Assembly: GCF_004769525.1 (NCBI RefSeq)
Contig: NZ_RQFT01000007.1
Coordinates: 1-64,000, forward strand
DNA length: 64,000 bases
Direction of reading: 5' to 3'
From: Leptospira bouyouniensis
GTDB lineage: Bacteria > Spirochaetota > Leptospiria > Leptospirales > Leptospiraceae
This document shows, piece by piece, positions 1-8,425 of this stretch. The notes beneath the pieces were generated by a model. That model was not told the DNA's origin and ran no database searches. It was given only the letters and a program-made list of their open reading frames with translations. Every line of letters starts with the position of its first letter. Positions within the stretch are counted from its first letter, which is position 1. The position numbers were made by a program, and so were the translations under genes.

Positions 1-53
1 CTTGCTCCCTATGGGTCGCAAGTCTGTCATTTCGCGAACCACTAGTTTGTAGA

Positions 54-75
54 TACTATTGGGTTCGATCAATGG
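54..75 (+). repeat. 22-bp inverted partial copy of the 5S rRNA gene
   Basis: Twenty-one of 22 bases here match, in opposite orientation, an internal stretch of the 5S gene (163-184). The single difference is an A in place of a C in the middle. The two copies flank the 5S terminator. No further 5S similarity is visible upstream, so this is either a rearranged 5S fragment or a sequence able to pair with the 5S 3' half in read-through RNA. Confidence 0.6.
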
Positions 76-91
76 ATCATTATTTGTACAC

Positions 92-127
92 AAAAAAAGC
101 CAACCTTTTGGTTGGCCTTTTTTTTTG
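92..127 (-). terminator. Rho-independent terminator of the 5S rRNA gene
   Basis: A GCCAACC stem with an AAAA loop is closed by GGTTGGC (99-116). On the minus strand it is followed by a run of seven T; the other side also carries a T/A run, so it could act in both directions. It lies 16 bases beyond the 3' end of the 5S gene. Confidence 0.9.
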
Positions 128-142
128 AGTTATAAGTGCTAA

Positions 143-258
143 CCCGGCAACGTCCTACTCTCCCATTGAGCGAACCCAATAGTACCATCGGCGATGAGAA
201 GCTTGACTTCCGTGTTCGGAATGGGAACGGGTATGGCCTTCTCTCCATAATCACCAGG
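143..258 (-). rRNA. rrf: 5S ribosomal RNA
   Basis: On the minus strand the stretch has the bacterial 5S layout: a 5' CCTGG, the conserved block CCCGTTCCCATTCCGAACAC, a GGGTTCGCTCAATGGGAGAG helix and a closing GCCGGG. At about 116 bases it has the usual 5S length. The gene stands alone: there is no 23S upstream, only 91 bases to a divergent protein gene, and a terminator follows directly. Scattered, unlinked rRNA genes are known for Leptospira. It therefore needs its own promoter. Confidence 0.96.
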
Positions 259-269
259 AGTAATTACCA

Positions 270-296
270 TGTGTACAGAAGAGAGTGGGAAGTCAA
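270..296 (-). promoter_or_regulatory. candidate promoter of the solitary 5S gene
   Basis: On the minus strand TTGACT (291-296) is followed after 15 bases by TACACA (270-275), which would place transcription start a few bases before the 5S 5' end. The spacer is short and the -10 box is imperfect, so this is a proposal based on position and the -35 match. Confidence 0.3.
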
Positions 297-349
297 ATCA
301 ATATAGAAGAAAAGATTGCGTTTTTTAAGAAAACAAAAACCATTTCAAT

Positions 350-814
350 ATGGCGGAATTATCAGAACCATTGGTTCAAACGGAAACATTTACGGTGATG
401 GGACTTCGTATCCGAACTTCCAATGTACCTGGAGATGCTGAGGTTAAAATTCCAGCCATTTATTCAAAATTTTATAAAGAAGACATTCCCAAAAAAATGG
501 AAATGTTAAGAAAATTTGATCCTTTATTTGCAGTTTATTCTTCATATGAATCTGATGAAAATGGAGCGTATGACTTTTTGTTAGGTTATGCAGTCGAATC
601 AAATACAAAAGCACTTCCTGGTATGGAAATCATGCATATAAAATCACAAAAAGGACGTTACTTTGCGATCCAACCAGGTCCTCCGGAAGAAGTGGTTCCA
701 AAATTTTGGGCCGAAATTTGGAATCATCCGGAAATTCCGAAAATCAGAACCTTTCAAACCGATTGGGAAGAATATTCCGAAGCAGGGATTCGAGTTTTTT
801 TATCAACAACTTAG
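350..814 (+). CDS. GyrI-like effector-binding domain protein
   Basis: This 154-aa protein looks like a stand-alone small-molecule-binding domain of the GyrI/AraC effector-binding type, a fold used to sense drugs or metabolites. Visible signs are the opening beta strand with a GLRIRTSN turn, a central DFLLGYAVE segment and the late YFAIQPG-PPEEV-FWAEIW helix region before the DWEEYSEAGIRVFLS end, the order usual in the family. It has no DNA-binding domain, signal peptide or membrane segment, so it is probably cytoplasmic. Its stop overlaps the stop of the convergent gene by two bases. The upstream region is shared with the divergent 5S gene. The ligand cannot be inferred; the family call is fairly firm. 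Confidence 0.8.
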   Translation: MAELSEPLVQTETFTVMGLRIRTSNVPGDAEVKIPAIYSKFYKEDIPKKMEMLRKFDPLFAVYSSYESDENGAYDFLLGYAVESNTKALPGMEIMHIKSQKGRYFAIQPGPPEEVVPKFWAEIWNHPEIPKIRTFQTDWEEYSEAGIRVFLSTT

Positions 815-1227
815 TCTTTCGATTCTAGTTCCCCGATTTTCGTTTCTGTACACGAAGATGATTTGCCGGAACTTCCCTCTTCTAAGGTTTGGTATTTATT
901 TTTTTCTACTTTGACCATCTTCACCTTGATCGTATTACCAATATAATCTGATATTTCAGGATCATTCGTTTCCATTAAGATGAGGGTATGAGTACAAGGC
1001 CCATTCCAAATAATTTTCTCTTTGATAAACATGGAGTCGTATTCTTGTACTTGGTATGATGCATAACGTTTAAAACGAGACGTATGCCCCGACTGACATT
1101 TGTTATCAAAAATCCCAGTTCGGAACTTGGCACATTTATCAAAGGCAGGTTTATTGTGCACTGGGTGTGCTGCTCCTAGAGTTTGGAAAAATAATAAGAA
1201 AAGGAATAAAACAATCCAAACTTTCAT
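811..1227 (-). CDS. small exported cysteine-containing protein, function unknown
   Basis: The 138-aa product starts with MKVWIVLFLFLLFFQTLGAA, a clear signal peptide, and so is exported. The reading frame extends further upstream, but this ATG is chosen because it begins the signal peptide and overlaps the stop of the preceding PrsW-type gene in an ATGA arrangement. The mature part holds four cysteines (in FDKC, DNKC, NGPC and SSSC) that could form two disulfides. I recognise no family. It is the last gene of a coupled trio with a TonB-like membrane protein and a PrsW-type protease, so it may be a partner or a substrate of that protease; this is inference from position only. Confidence 0.7.
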   Translation of the reverse strand: MKVWIVLFLFLLFFQTLGAAHPVHNKPAFDKCAKFRTGIFDNKCQSGHTSRFKRYASYQVQEYDSMFIKEKIIWNGPCTHTLILMETNDPEISDYIGNTIKVKMVKVEKNKYQTLEEGSSGKSSSCTETKIGELESKD

Positions 1228-1988
1228 ACTGCTGGCATTTCCATTGGTACATTTTGAACTGATTGACTTTTCTTTTCCACTACATACACTCTCCAATCCG
1301 TAACAACCCACACCCAGATACCAACAAACATTGCGGTAGAAACCCAAAGGCCAATGGTAGCACCCGGGATGAGTAAAAAGTCAACAACGCCATGTTGTAA
1401 AACTGCCAATACAAAACCAAAAAATATAGTTAATTTCTTTGAACTTACTTCCAACTTTTGATTACTTTTCAGAAGAAAAAATGAAAAACACAAATTGATG
1501 AGTAAGTGAATATTGGAAGAATGAATGGTCCTAGCAATAAAGAGATTTAATTTTTTTTCATCTGGTTCGCGGAAAATGTAATGTGTATTCTCAATGAAAG
1601 AAAAACCCATCGCAACAAAAGCACCAAATAACACTACATTAGGTGAAAACTTTTTTTCCTTTCGATCATAACCAAAAATAAACGAAAGAATCATTATAAA
1701 AAAAATTTTAAATGTCTCTTCAGTGATTCCTGCTTGGATAAAAGCTAGATGTGCTGTTTGAGTCAGAAGGCTCACCTTTTTTTTTGGAGAAAAGTCTGTC
1801 TCTGGCCAAAGGATTGGATGGAGTCTTAATATTAAATCAGTAGACAACCATCCAAACACCAGAGCTAAAAAGATCCCTAAGACTTCCTGCCATCCTTTTT
1901 TTGGTTTGTATGCTTTCCAAATCACAACAGCCCAAGGAAACACAGTTGCCGCACCTATCAGATAGTCATAAAATCCAATTTCTTTCAT
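1224..1988 (-). CDS. PrsW-type intramembrane metalloprotease
   Basis: The 254-aa protein is predominantly transmembrane. It carries the PrsW signature in order: EETFK (E90, E91, K94) in a membrane helix, GFSFIEN (E133) in the next, R153 with H156 and H161, and HGVVD (H199, D203). In Bacillus, PrsW cleaves an anti-sigma factor at a membrane site; the family belongs to the CAAX/ABI protease superfamily. The start overlaps the stop of the upstream TonB-like gene (ATGA), and its own stop overlaps the next start in the same way, so the three are likely co-translated. The substrate is unknown. All expected catalytic residues appear present, so I expect an active enzyme. Confidence 0.85.
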   Translation of the reverse strand: MKEIGFYDYLIGAATVFPWAVVIWKAYKPKKGWQEVLGIFLALVFGWLSTDLILRLHPILWPETDFSPKKKVSLLTQTAHLAFIQAGITEETFKIFFIMILSFIFGYDRKEKKFSPNVVLFGAFVAMGFSFIENTHYIFREPDEKKLNLFIARTIHSSNIHLLINLCFSFFLLKSNQKLEVSSKKLTIFFGFVLAVLQHGVVDFLLIPGATIGLWVSTAMFVGIWVWVVTDWRVYVVEKKSQSVQNVPMEMPAV

Positions 1989-3793
1989 TCAGGTAACTCT
2001 TCCATATAACGCCCATCGAACAGGTTGATCATTTCTTTTTGTAAGGGAGTCGGTACAAACTCAGGGTCAATGGGACCGTTCCAAAATAACTCTGTGACTC
2101 GGATGTCATTTTTGGTTCCAGGTGGAGGCATGAGTGGCCCCAAACTCTCAACCAATTGTAATGTGCGTAAGTCTTGGTCGGGATAATCAGATGCTTCCAC
2201 AAGTTCTACATCGATTACATCACCATCTTGTGTGATGGTATAAGCAACCACGCTGGAATATGGATGGGGAGCTTTCGCCCAGTAATCCATGTAACTTTCT
2301 GGAATCCGCATTTTGGCTGAGATATAATTTGAGTAAGTTGGTGGGACTTTTTTCCCTCTAATTTTTTTGATATAACCTTTAACAGGTCCATTATCAGCTA
2401 CCTTTTCATTCGAGATCTTTTCACCTTTCTCTTTGTTCTCTGTTTCATTTCCTGTGATGACTCCACCATTCAACCCTTGGGTATCATCAGGGACATTAGG
2501 ATCAATGAAATAGAATTCCATTTTTTCTGGGCGGAAGTGATCATTTTTCTGAGTTGATTGTTCTTTCTTTTTACCACGTTGAAGGCTGATGGGAATCAGG
2601 AATACTAGACACAATAAAACCAAATGGAATAATAAAGATAGAGGTAACACATTTCGAAACCCCTTTCTTAAACCTGGTTTAAAAAACGGTTCCATTTCAC
2701 CATCTTTGTCTTTTTTGATTCCTAGATTTTCTAAGCTAAATGACTTTTCTAATATAGAAGCAGAATAAAAATACAAACCAACAAGTGTTGCCAGTGAAAA
2801 GACCGCATAAGCAATATTTTGCGATGATACAAAAAAGTCTTTATCAGGGATGCCAGGTTTTAATCCAAAACCTGCGAGAAATTGAATTCCAAAGATGGGA
2901 CTGATGTAAGAAAACACCCAAACGGCAGAAAATAAATACAATAAAAGTGTTAAAAATAAAATTGGGAATCCACGCCAATATTCATAAACATAAGTATGAC
3001 CGAAGCCCGGTATAATTCTGTCACGAAACTTTGCCTTTTCTTTGACAATTAGTTCTAAGCGAAGTGGGAATTTGCCTTCTGTTTTGACTGCTTTTTTCCA
3101 ATTTTCTCGAATACGAATCCCTTCCATATAACGCAAATAAGGTTTCGATATAAAAGATGGAATTTTATTCCGATTGAAACTAAAGAGTAAAATACAAACA
3201 GATACGGAATAATTAAATACGAACTGATGGACATCATAAAGTGGGGCAAGAGGAGACAAATTCTTTTGTGGGTTTAAAGATTCTGTGATGTATAAAAATA
3301 CAAATTGGATAATGAGTGCAAGAACGAGCACAAGTAACACCGTATCAAATTTTGTGTCACGAATTCTCATCTCAGTTCTAAGTTCTGTACCAGGAAAATC
3401 TCTTTGGATTCGAGAGGATCGAATCAATTCCCGTTTTTGATTCCGATGACGACTATGGAAAAAATTGAGAAGAAGCAAAAGAAAACAAAAAATTAAAAAT
3501 CCAACCTTCAATCGAAACGTAATGCCATCTGTTGCTAAAAAAGAATTGATGGCAACTTCCCATTCCATACTGGACCTGTGTAGAAGTTCTACAGGATAAA
3601 AGAGTATCCAATTCAAAATATAAATGGAAATGACAGCAATTGCCCTAAGGCGTAAGCGGAATTCTTTTGGAAAGGCAAAGAGGATTCCAAAAGCGAAAAA
3701 TGGACCCAAACTGAAAAGTGGTGAGAGCCAAAGGAAAAACGTTAAGGATTTTTTTGCCCAAGGAGAGAGGTATTGAGAGTTTGCGGAATCCAT
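1985..3793 (-). CDS. multi-pass membrane protein with TonB-like C-terminal domain
   Basis: In this 602-aa protein the first ~400 residues contain several hydrophobic segments in two blocks, with charged loops between. A polar linker rich in Lys, Glu and Asn follows. The last ~120 residues have TonB C-terminal character: YISAKMRIPESY, then SVVAYTITQDGDVIDVELVEAS and a conserved LRTLQLVESLGPLMPPP stretch. TonB domains normally sit behind a single N-terminal anchor, so the polytopic front half is unusual. It starts 63 bases from the divergent glycyl-tRNA synthetase gene and heads a coupled trio with PrsW. A role in transmitting energy or signals across the periplasm is possible but unproven. Confidence 0.7.
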   Translation of the reverse strand: MDSANSQYLSPWAKKSLTFFLWLSPLFSLGPFFAFGILFAFPKEFRLRLRAIAVISIYILNWILFYPVELLHRSSMEWEVAINSFLATDGITFRLKVGFLIFCFLLLLLNFFHSRHRNQKRELIRSSRIQRDFPGTELRTEMRIRDTKFDTVLLVLVLALIIQFVFLYITESLNPQKNLSPLAPLYDVHQFVFNYSVSVCILLFSFNRNKIPSFISKPYLRYMEGIRIRENWKKAVKTEGKFPLRLELIVKEKAKFRDRIIPGFGHTYVYEYWRGFPILFLTLLLYLFSAVWVFSYISPIFGIQFLAGFGLKPGIPDKDFFVSSQNIAYAVFSLATLVGLYFYSASILEKSFSLENLGIKKDKDGEMEPFFKPGLRKGFRNVLPLSLLFHLVLLCLVFLIPISLQRGKKKEQSTQKNDHFRPEKMEFYFIDPNVPDDTQGLNGGVITGNETENKEKGEKISNEKVADNGPVKGYIKKIRGKKVPPTYSNYISAKMRIPESYMDYWAKAPHPYSSVVAYTITQDGDVIDVELVEASDYPDQDLRTLQLVESLGPLMPPPGTKNDIRVTELFWNGPIDPEFVPTPLQKEMINLFDGRYMEELPE

Positions 3794-3856
3794 TCTTTAG
3801 TCTTATCTCAAGGAAAATACTTTGAATTTTCATGGAAAACAAAAAATTTGGCGGAT

Positions 3857-5257
3857 ATGGCACAGCCGAAAGAGAAAGAAGAACAGTCGCTCAAACCCAT
3901 AGTCGCAGTCTCCAAACGAAGAGGCTTTGTTTTCCCAGGGTCCGAAATTTACGGAGGCCTCTCCAATACATTTGACTATGGTCCGAACGGAATTGAAGTT
4001 TTGAACAATTTAAAACGACTTTGGTGGGAATACTTTGTCCACCGACGGGATGATGTTTTAGGACTTGATTCTTCCATTCTCCTCCACCCACGAGTTTGGG
4101 AAGCTTCTGGGCACATCTCCAATTTCAACGACCCACTTATGGATTGTAAAAAATGTAAAACTCGTGTACGAGTGGATAAGTTTTTAGAAGACAAAGAAGG
4201 CGAAGGGGCAGCCACAGGGAAAAGTCTAGAAGAGTTAACAAACACCATCCGAGACAAAGGGTATGCTTGCCCTACTTGTGGAACCGTAGGGAGTTTTACC
4301 GACGCCCGCCAATTCAATTTGATGTTCAAAACTTCCCATGGTGCTTCGGAAGAAGGAGCCACTGATATCTACCTTCGACCTGAAACGGCACAAGGGATCT
4401 TTATCAATTTCAAAAACGTGACCCAAATTGCGCGGAAAAAAGTTCCATTCGGAATTGCACAAATTGGAAAATCCTTTCGAAACGAAATCATGGCTCGCCA
4501 ATTTATCTTTCGCACACGTGAGTTCGAACAGATGGAGATGGAATTTTTCTGTGAACCAGGAACTCAGAAAGAATGGTTTAAGTATTGGGTGGACTACTGC
4601 ATGGACTGGCTTGTGAATGTGGTTGGTTTAAAAAAAGAAAACTTACGTGTGAGAGAACATGAAAAAGAAGAACTTTCTTTCTACAGTGATTCCACGAGTG
4701 ATATCGAATACAAATACCCGTTTGGTTGGGGTGAACTTTGGGGTGTTGCATCAAGAACAGATTATGACCTTAACCAACATGAAAAATTTTCTTCTGAAGA
4801 TTTAAAATACCATGACCTCGATCAAAAGAAAAAATACCTTCCTTATGTCGTCGAACCAGCACTTGGTCTAAATAGACTTTTCCTTGCGGTGTTATGTGAT
4901 GCATACGAAGAAGAAAAATTAGAAAAAGACGACATTCGTACAGTCTTACGATTTGGAAAACGTGTGAGTCCCATGAAAGTGGCGATTTTCCCATTGATGA
5001 AAAAAGACGGACTTGATGCCAAAGCAAAAGAAATTTATTCAGACCTGAGAAACCATTGGTATGTTGACTATGATGAAAGTGGTGCGATTGGAAAACGTTA
5101 CCGCCGTCATGATGAGATCGGAACTCCATTCTGTATCACCGTAGATTATGACACGATGAGTGACGGAACTGTTACCATCCGAGAAAGAGATTCTATGAAA
5201 CAAGAAAGGATCCCAGTAACCGAACTCAAATCCTACCTCATCCAAAGAATGGTATAG
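3857..5257 (+). CDS. glyS: glycyl-tRNA synthetase (dimeric class II type)
   Basis: It attaches glycine to tRNA-Gly in the cytoplasm. The 466-aa protein is the single-chain alpha2 form. It opens with SKRRGFVFPGSEIYGG, typical for this enzyme, and has the cysteine pairs CKKC (~95) and CPTC (~137) of the insertion near motif 1, then motif 2 with FRNEIMARQFIFRTREF and motif 3 GLNRLFLAV. A C-terminal anticodon-binding domain begins near KVAIFPLMKKDG. The reading frame is open for 28 further codons upstream, but the ATG before AQPKEKEEQ fits the usual length. A GNAT acetyltransferase gene follows with no gap and is likely cotranscribed. Confidence 0.97.
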   Translation: MAQPKEKEEQSLKPIVAVSKRRGFVFPGSEIYGGLSNTFDYGPNGIEVLNNLKRLWWEYFVHRRDDVLGLDSSILLHPRVWEASGHISNFNDPLMDCKKCKTRVRVDKFLEDKEGEGAATGKSLEELTNTIRDKGYACPTCGTVGSFTDARQFNLMFKTSHGASEEGATDIYLRPETAQGIFINFKNVTQIARKKVPFGIAQIGKSFRNEIMARQFIFRTREFEQMEMEFFCEPGTQKEWFKYWVDYCMDWLVNVVGLKKENLRVREHEKEELSFYSDSTSDIEYKYPFGWGELWGVASRTDYDLNQHEKFSSEDLKYHDLDQKKKYLPYVVEPALGLNRLFLAVLCDAYEEEKLEKDDIRTVLRFGKRVSPMKVAIFPLMKKDGLDAKAKEIYSDLRNHWYVDYDESGAIGKRYRRHDEIGTPFCITVDYDTMSDGTVTIRERDSMKQERIPVTELKSYLIQRMV

Positions 5258-5731
5258 TTGATCCGAGATCTTACTGAATCTGATAGAAACCAAACCATCG
5301 AACTCGTAAACCAGTTTTTCCGAAAGGTAAACGAACTCGAGTTAGATGGTTTATTTCGCATCCGCCCACGCGCTGCCACCAAATTCACTGATATTTACTT
5401 CAAACTGATTGGTACAGGGAAAGTATATATGAAAGGGTATTTCCAAGATGAGGAACTTGTCTCCCTTGTGATTGGTAGGATCGAAGAAAAACCCCACCTT
5501 GAAGAAGAAAGAAGTCTCTTCATTGACCTAGCAGTCACCAAACTTGGCAAAAAGAAAAAAGGTTATATGTCAAAACTTTTAAAAGATGTAGACCAATGGT
5601 GTTTAGAAAAAAACATCCCTTCCATCGAACTAAGAGCGATTTTAAAAAATGAAGAAGCAATTCAGTTTTGGAATCAGTCTAGTTTCGAACCATTTTACAT
5701 CCGGTACCGCAAACGTTTGCCAGGGATGTAA
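5258..5731 (+). CDS. GNAT-family N-acetyltransferase
   Basis: The 157-aa protein begins with a TTG codon directly after the glyS stop, so translation is probably coupled. It shows the GNAT pattern: an N-terminal IRDLTESDRNQTIELV, a central beta strand SLFIDLAVTKLGKKKKGYMSKLL that corresponds to the acetyl-CoA pyrophosphate loop (here GKKKKGYM instead of the usual Q/RxxGxG/A), and the IELRAILKNEEAIQFWNQSSFE end typical of motif B. The substrate is unknown. The P-loop variant makes cofactor binding slightly uncertain. No other in-frame start would leave a complete fold, which supports the TTG. Confidence 0.82.
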   Translation: MIRDLTESDRNQTIELVNQFFRKVNELELDGLFRIRPRAATKFTDIYFKLIGTGKVYMKGYFQDEELVSLVIGRIEEKPHLEEERSLFIDLAVTKLGKKKKGYMSKLLKDVDQWCLEKNIPSIELRAILKNEEAIQFWNQSSFEPFYIRYRKRLPGM

Positions 5732-5746
5732 AACCGCGGCGAGAAT

Positions 5747-7399
5747 CTACCAACTTCCAGAACTTCCACCCCCACCAAAACTCCCTCCTCCACCTCCGCT
5801 GCTAGAACTCGAACTAGAACTTCCGCTATACGAACTAGAAGTACTTCTGTAGCTGGAAGAGGAAGAACTTGAACCCGAAGAATAGGAAGAATAAGATCCA
5901 CCATCACTTTCTTCCCAAATCGTATAAAAGAAATGGAGTAAGAGTAAACTAAAATAAGAAAAGAAAAAGACTGAAATCGAAAATGATTCAGTATAACCTA
6001 GAATAAATTCTATGGAAAATCCAAAAGTCCAAACAAGAGAGATGAACCCATACTTAATTAGCCTCGTTTTCCAAGATTTCACTTGGATGGATATTGCCAA
6101 AACATAACCTAACACCAAACAGAAAAACCATTGAAAAGAATTAAAAAGGTTACTGTAATCCATCTGCATAGATGAATTTTGATCGATTGGAAGGTGAAAA
6201 TAAACAAGTGCCACTACTGTGAGCCAAACTAAAAACGCGATTGCATAACGTTTTATTTGTTTTTGGAAGAATGAAATGGAAAGGCCATAAATCGTAAATA
6301 GGATCAACCCTTGGTAGTACAAGATGTAAAAAAATCGTTCCTCGTTCAAAAACGAATGAATGGAAAACCATAGGCTTAAAATGGCGATCGAGTGGAAAAA
6401 AAGTTCACTCGCACTAAACCCCAATTTTTTCGCAAAGGCTTTGAATGAATCTTTTAAAACATCATCTAACGATAGCTTAATGACAAGTAGAATAACACCA
6501 ATGATCCCGATCACCCAGAAAAGGACAATCCATTCTGCGTGAAAACTAAATTGCAAAAACGGGATCCAAAAGAGAAGAGATAAGATGGCAAGTGGATAGG
6601 AGAACCATTCCCAAAGCCCATACAAAAGGTATAAATTTAAAGCGACTATACCCAAACAGAAAAAATAAAATACAGCATCTGGAAGGAAATACAAAAGTCC
6701 AAAAAATACAACGGATCCATAAAGTATTTCTAACCAAAGTTTTCGTTTATATGTTTTGCCATCTGTCATCAGGAAAAATCCAATGAGAGCAGCCACGATC
6801 ACACCAGTTGCAATTCCAATGTTTTTCGCTGTATTTTCATTGGAGATGGCATAACCAATTCCCTCTGGATAGTCTGATTGTAAATTTGGATTGGAATCTG
6901 CTGCCCCGAGAATTACCGATTCGATGGCAGAATACCCAAGAAGGATTCCACTCGGTAAATCTCCCTTTTTAAACTCGGGAATCATTATATTTTTAATGAT
7001 TCGATTACACATAATATCTGTTAATGTTTCTTCAAGTCCATATCCGACTTCGATTCTTACCTTCCTATCTCCTACTGACAATAAAACGAACACTCCATTG
7101 TCCTTATCCTTTTGACCAATTTTAGATAATTCCGCTACTTTTAAAGAATACGATTCTATCGTTTCTCCCTCCAAACTTTGGATGATGTAAAGAAATACTT
7201 GTGCACTCGTTTTCTCTTCGATCCCGGTGATGATGGATTGTAAGTTTGTGATTTGATCGGTATTTAACAACCCTACTTCATCAGTAATAGGCGTTGTAAG
7301 AACTTTTGCTTCCTTTGTTTGGACTTCAGTTACAGTGACAGTCAAAATCAAAAGCAAGGTAACAAGATATTGAATTGAAGTTTTCAGATCCAATCGCAT
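5747..7399 (-). CDS. TPM-domain membrane protein with Ser/Gly-rich tail (YgcG-like)
   Basis: A signal-peptide-like start (MRLDLKTSIQYLVTLLL) leads to a TPM domain (about residues 40-170), recognisable by DEVGLLN, VGDRKVRIEVGYGLEETL and the following FKKGDLPSGI. Some ten hydrophobic segments follow. The tail of nearly 50 residues is almost only Ser, Gly and Tyr and ends GSSGSW, as in YgcG-type proteins. TPM domains occur in photosystem II repair factors and in bacterial membrane proteins, several with phosphatase activity. The frame stays open to another ATG at 7456, five bases after the upstream TetR stop; I prefer 7399 for its signal peptide. With that gene it forms a two-gene unit. Confidence 0.8.
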   Translation of the reverse strand: MRLDLKTSIQYLVTLLLILTVTVTEVQTKEAKVLTTPITDEVGLLNTDQITNLQSIITGIEEKTSAQVFLYIIQSLEGETIESYSLKVAELSKIGQKDKDNGVFVLLSVGDRKVRIEVGYGLEETLTDIMCNRIIKNIMIPEFKKGDLPSGILLGYSAIESVILGAADSNPNLQSDYPEGIGYAISNENTAKNIGIATGVIVAALIGFFLMTDGKTYKRKLWLEILYGSVVFFGLLYFLPDAVFYFFCLGIVALNLYLLYGLWEWFSYPLAILSLLFWIPFLQFSFHAEWIVLFWVIGIIGVILLVIKLSLDDVLKDSFKAFAKKLGFSASELFFHSIAILSLWFSIHSFLNEERFFYILYYQGLILFTIYGLSISFFQKQIKRYAIAFLVWLTVVALVYFHLPIDQNSSMQMDYSNLFNSFQWFFCLVLGYVLAISIQVKSWKTRLIKYGFISLVWTFGFSIEFILGYTESFSISVFFFSYFSLLLLHFFYTIWEESDGGSYSSYSSGSSSSSSSYRSTSSSYSGSSSSSSSSGGGGGSFGGGGSSGSW

Positions 7400-7461
7400 A
7401 GGGCAAAACAATACCAAACTTTCTTTTTTTGGCAAGTATAGTTTGCATTGGGTCATGAAGT

Positions 7462-8166
7462 CTAGTTACGTTTCACTAACCTAACCATACGAAAGATAGG
7501 TCCCATTACATTTTTAAATAAAGGGAAATTGGAGAGTTTAATCAATTTAAAGGTAAGATCCAAAGAATCATGGATCATTAGTTTTGTATTTTGGAATGAT
7601 TTTGAAGAATCCGTAAGCCAGTAAAACAAAATTCCCATCTGTTGCATCCATAAGAGATCTGGCAAAACTTTACTTAAGTCTTCCCGAAGTTTGGAATTCG
7701 ACGAGGCCATCGCTAGTCGGATGATACCAACAGCCTCCTCACGTAATCCTTCACTCTCTTTGCTAAATGGTGATAAAGGATCTTTCGGGTCCCCCGCTTG
7801 TCTTGCAAGCACTTGTAAAAATTTTTTGTGACTAGAAAAAAGTTCCAATTGGGTTGTGATGATATATTTATAACGCATCTTAAAATCTTTCGTCGATTTG
7901 AAATAGGATTCACATAATCTCTTCAGTTCTTTTTGTGAACCTTTATAAAACTCTAATACCAAGTCTTCTTTCGATTGAAAGTGGTAGTAGGTAAGACCAA
8001 GAGATACTTTCGACTCTTTTGCAATAATTCGCATTGTTGTGTTTTCATACCCTTCCTTTTGGAAAAGCAACAGTGCTGTTCGATAAATCTTTTGTTTTGT
8101 CTCTTCCCTTTTAGGAATTTGTTTCAAAACCTTTCCATTGTTTTGGATTCGGAGTGTTTGTGGCAT
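7462..8166 (-). CDS. TetR/AcrR-family transcriptional regulator
   Basis: The 234-aa protein has an N-terminal helix-turn-helix (about 20-65): KQKIYRTALLLFQKEGYENT, then TMRIIAKESKVSLGLTYYHFQSKEDLV, the TetR recognition helix region. The remaining ~165 residues form the ligand-binding part. It is divergent from a secreted lipase gene, and the 259-bp region between holds two near-identical 12-bp palindromes (8223 and 8305) that are good operator candidates. I infer that it represses itself and the lipase unit and responds to a fatty-acid-like ligand, because many TetR regulators next to lipid genes do so. The TPM-domain gene follows five bases downstream. Confidence 0.9.
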   Translation of the reverse strand: MPQTLRIQNNGKVLKQIPKREETKQKIYRTALLLFQKEGYENTTMRIIAKESKVSLGLTYYHFQSKEDLVLEFYKGSQKELKRLCESYFKSTKDFKMRYKYIITTQLELFSSHKKFLQVLARQAGDPKDPLSPFSKESEGLREEAVGIIRLAMASSNSKLREDLSKVLPDLLWMQQMGILFYWLTDSSKSFQNTKLMIHDSLDLTFKLIKLSNFPLFKNVMGPIFRMVRLVKRN

Positions 8167-8222
8167 TAATTCAACTCATACAATCAAAGATTTAGGAAAG
8201 GATTCGATTAAGGTAATATAAC

Positions 8223-8234
8223 TGAACACGTTCA
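8223..8234. promoter_or_regulatory. operator-like palindrome, site 1 (TGAAC-N2-GTTCA)
   Basis: TGAACACGTTCA has 5-bp inverted arms and lies 57 bases upstream of the TetR gene start. Its arms are identical to those of the second site 82 bp away, which speaks for a specific binding site. Confidence 0.6.
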
Positions 8235-8304
8235 AATTAATTAGATTTCATTTGAGTAACAAAAAAAATTAAACGTTTGGATTCGAAACCAATTCCATTG
8301 ATTT

Positions 8305-8316
8305 TGAACATGTTCA
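8305..8316. promoter_or_regulatory. operator-like palindrome, site 2 (TGAACATGTTCA)
   Basis: This is a perfect 12-bp palindrome located 110 bases upstream of the lipase start codon, with the same TGAAC/GTTCA arms as site 1. The neighbouring divergent TetR gene is the obvious candidate for the binding protein. Confidence 0.6.
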
Positions 8317-8425
8317 ATTATGACATATTTTTGCCATTTTTTTATTTGTCATAAAAAAATTTTCTTGCCTCATTTAAGTCAAACTGCCACATTTTTATCT
8401 TAGAAAATTCAGAGGTGAAAAATTT

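Noticed and set aside
3..127. Plus-strand open frame without a start, ending in the 5S terminator
   Set aside because: It reads through the terminator hairpin, has no protein-like pattern and includes the inverted 5S copy.
1228..1347. Upstream 40-codon extension of the small exported protein
   Set aside because: It overlaps the PrsW-type gene in another frame and would bury the signal peptide; the ATGA-overlapping start is better.
3976..4362. 128-codon antisense frame within glyS
   Set aside because: Antisense shadow of a strongly conserved gene, with no ribosome site or recognisable motif.
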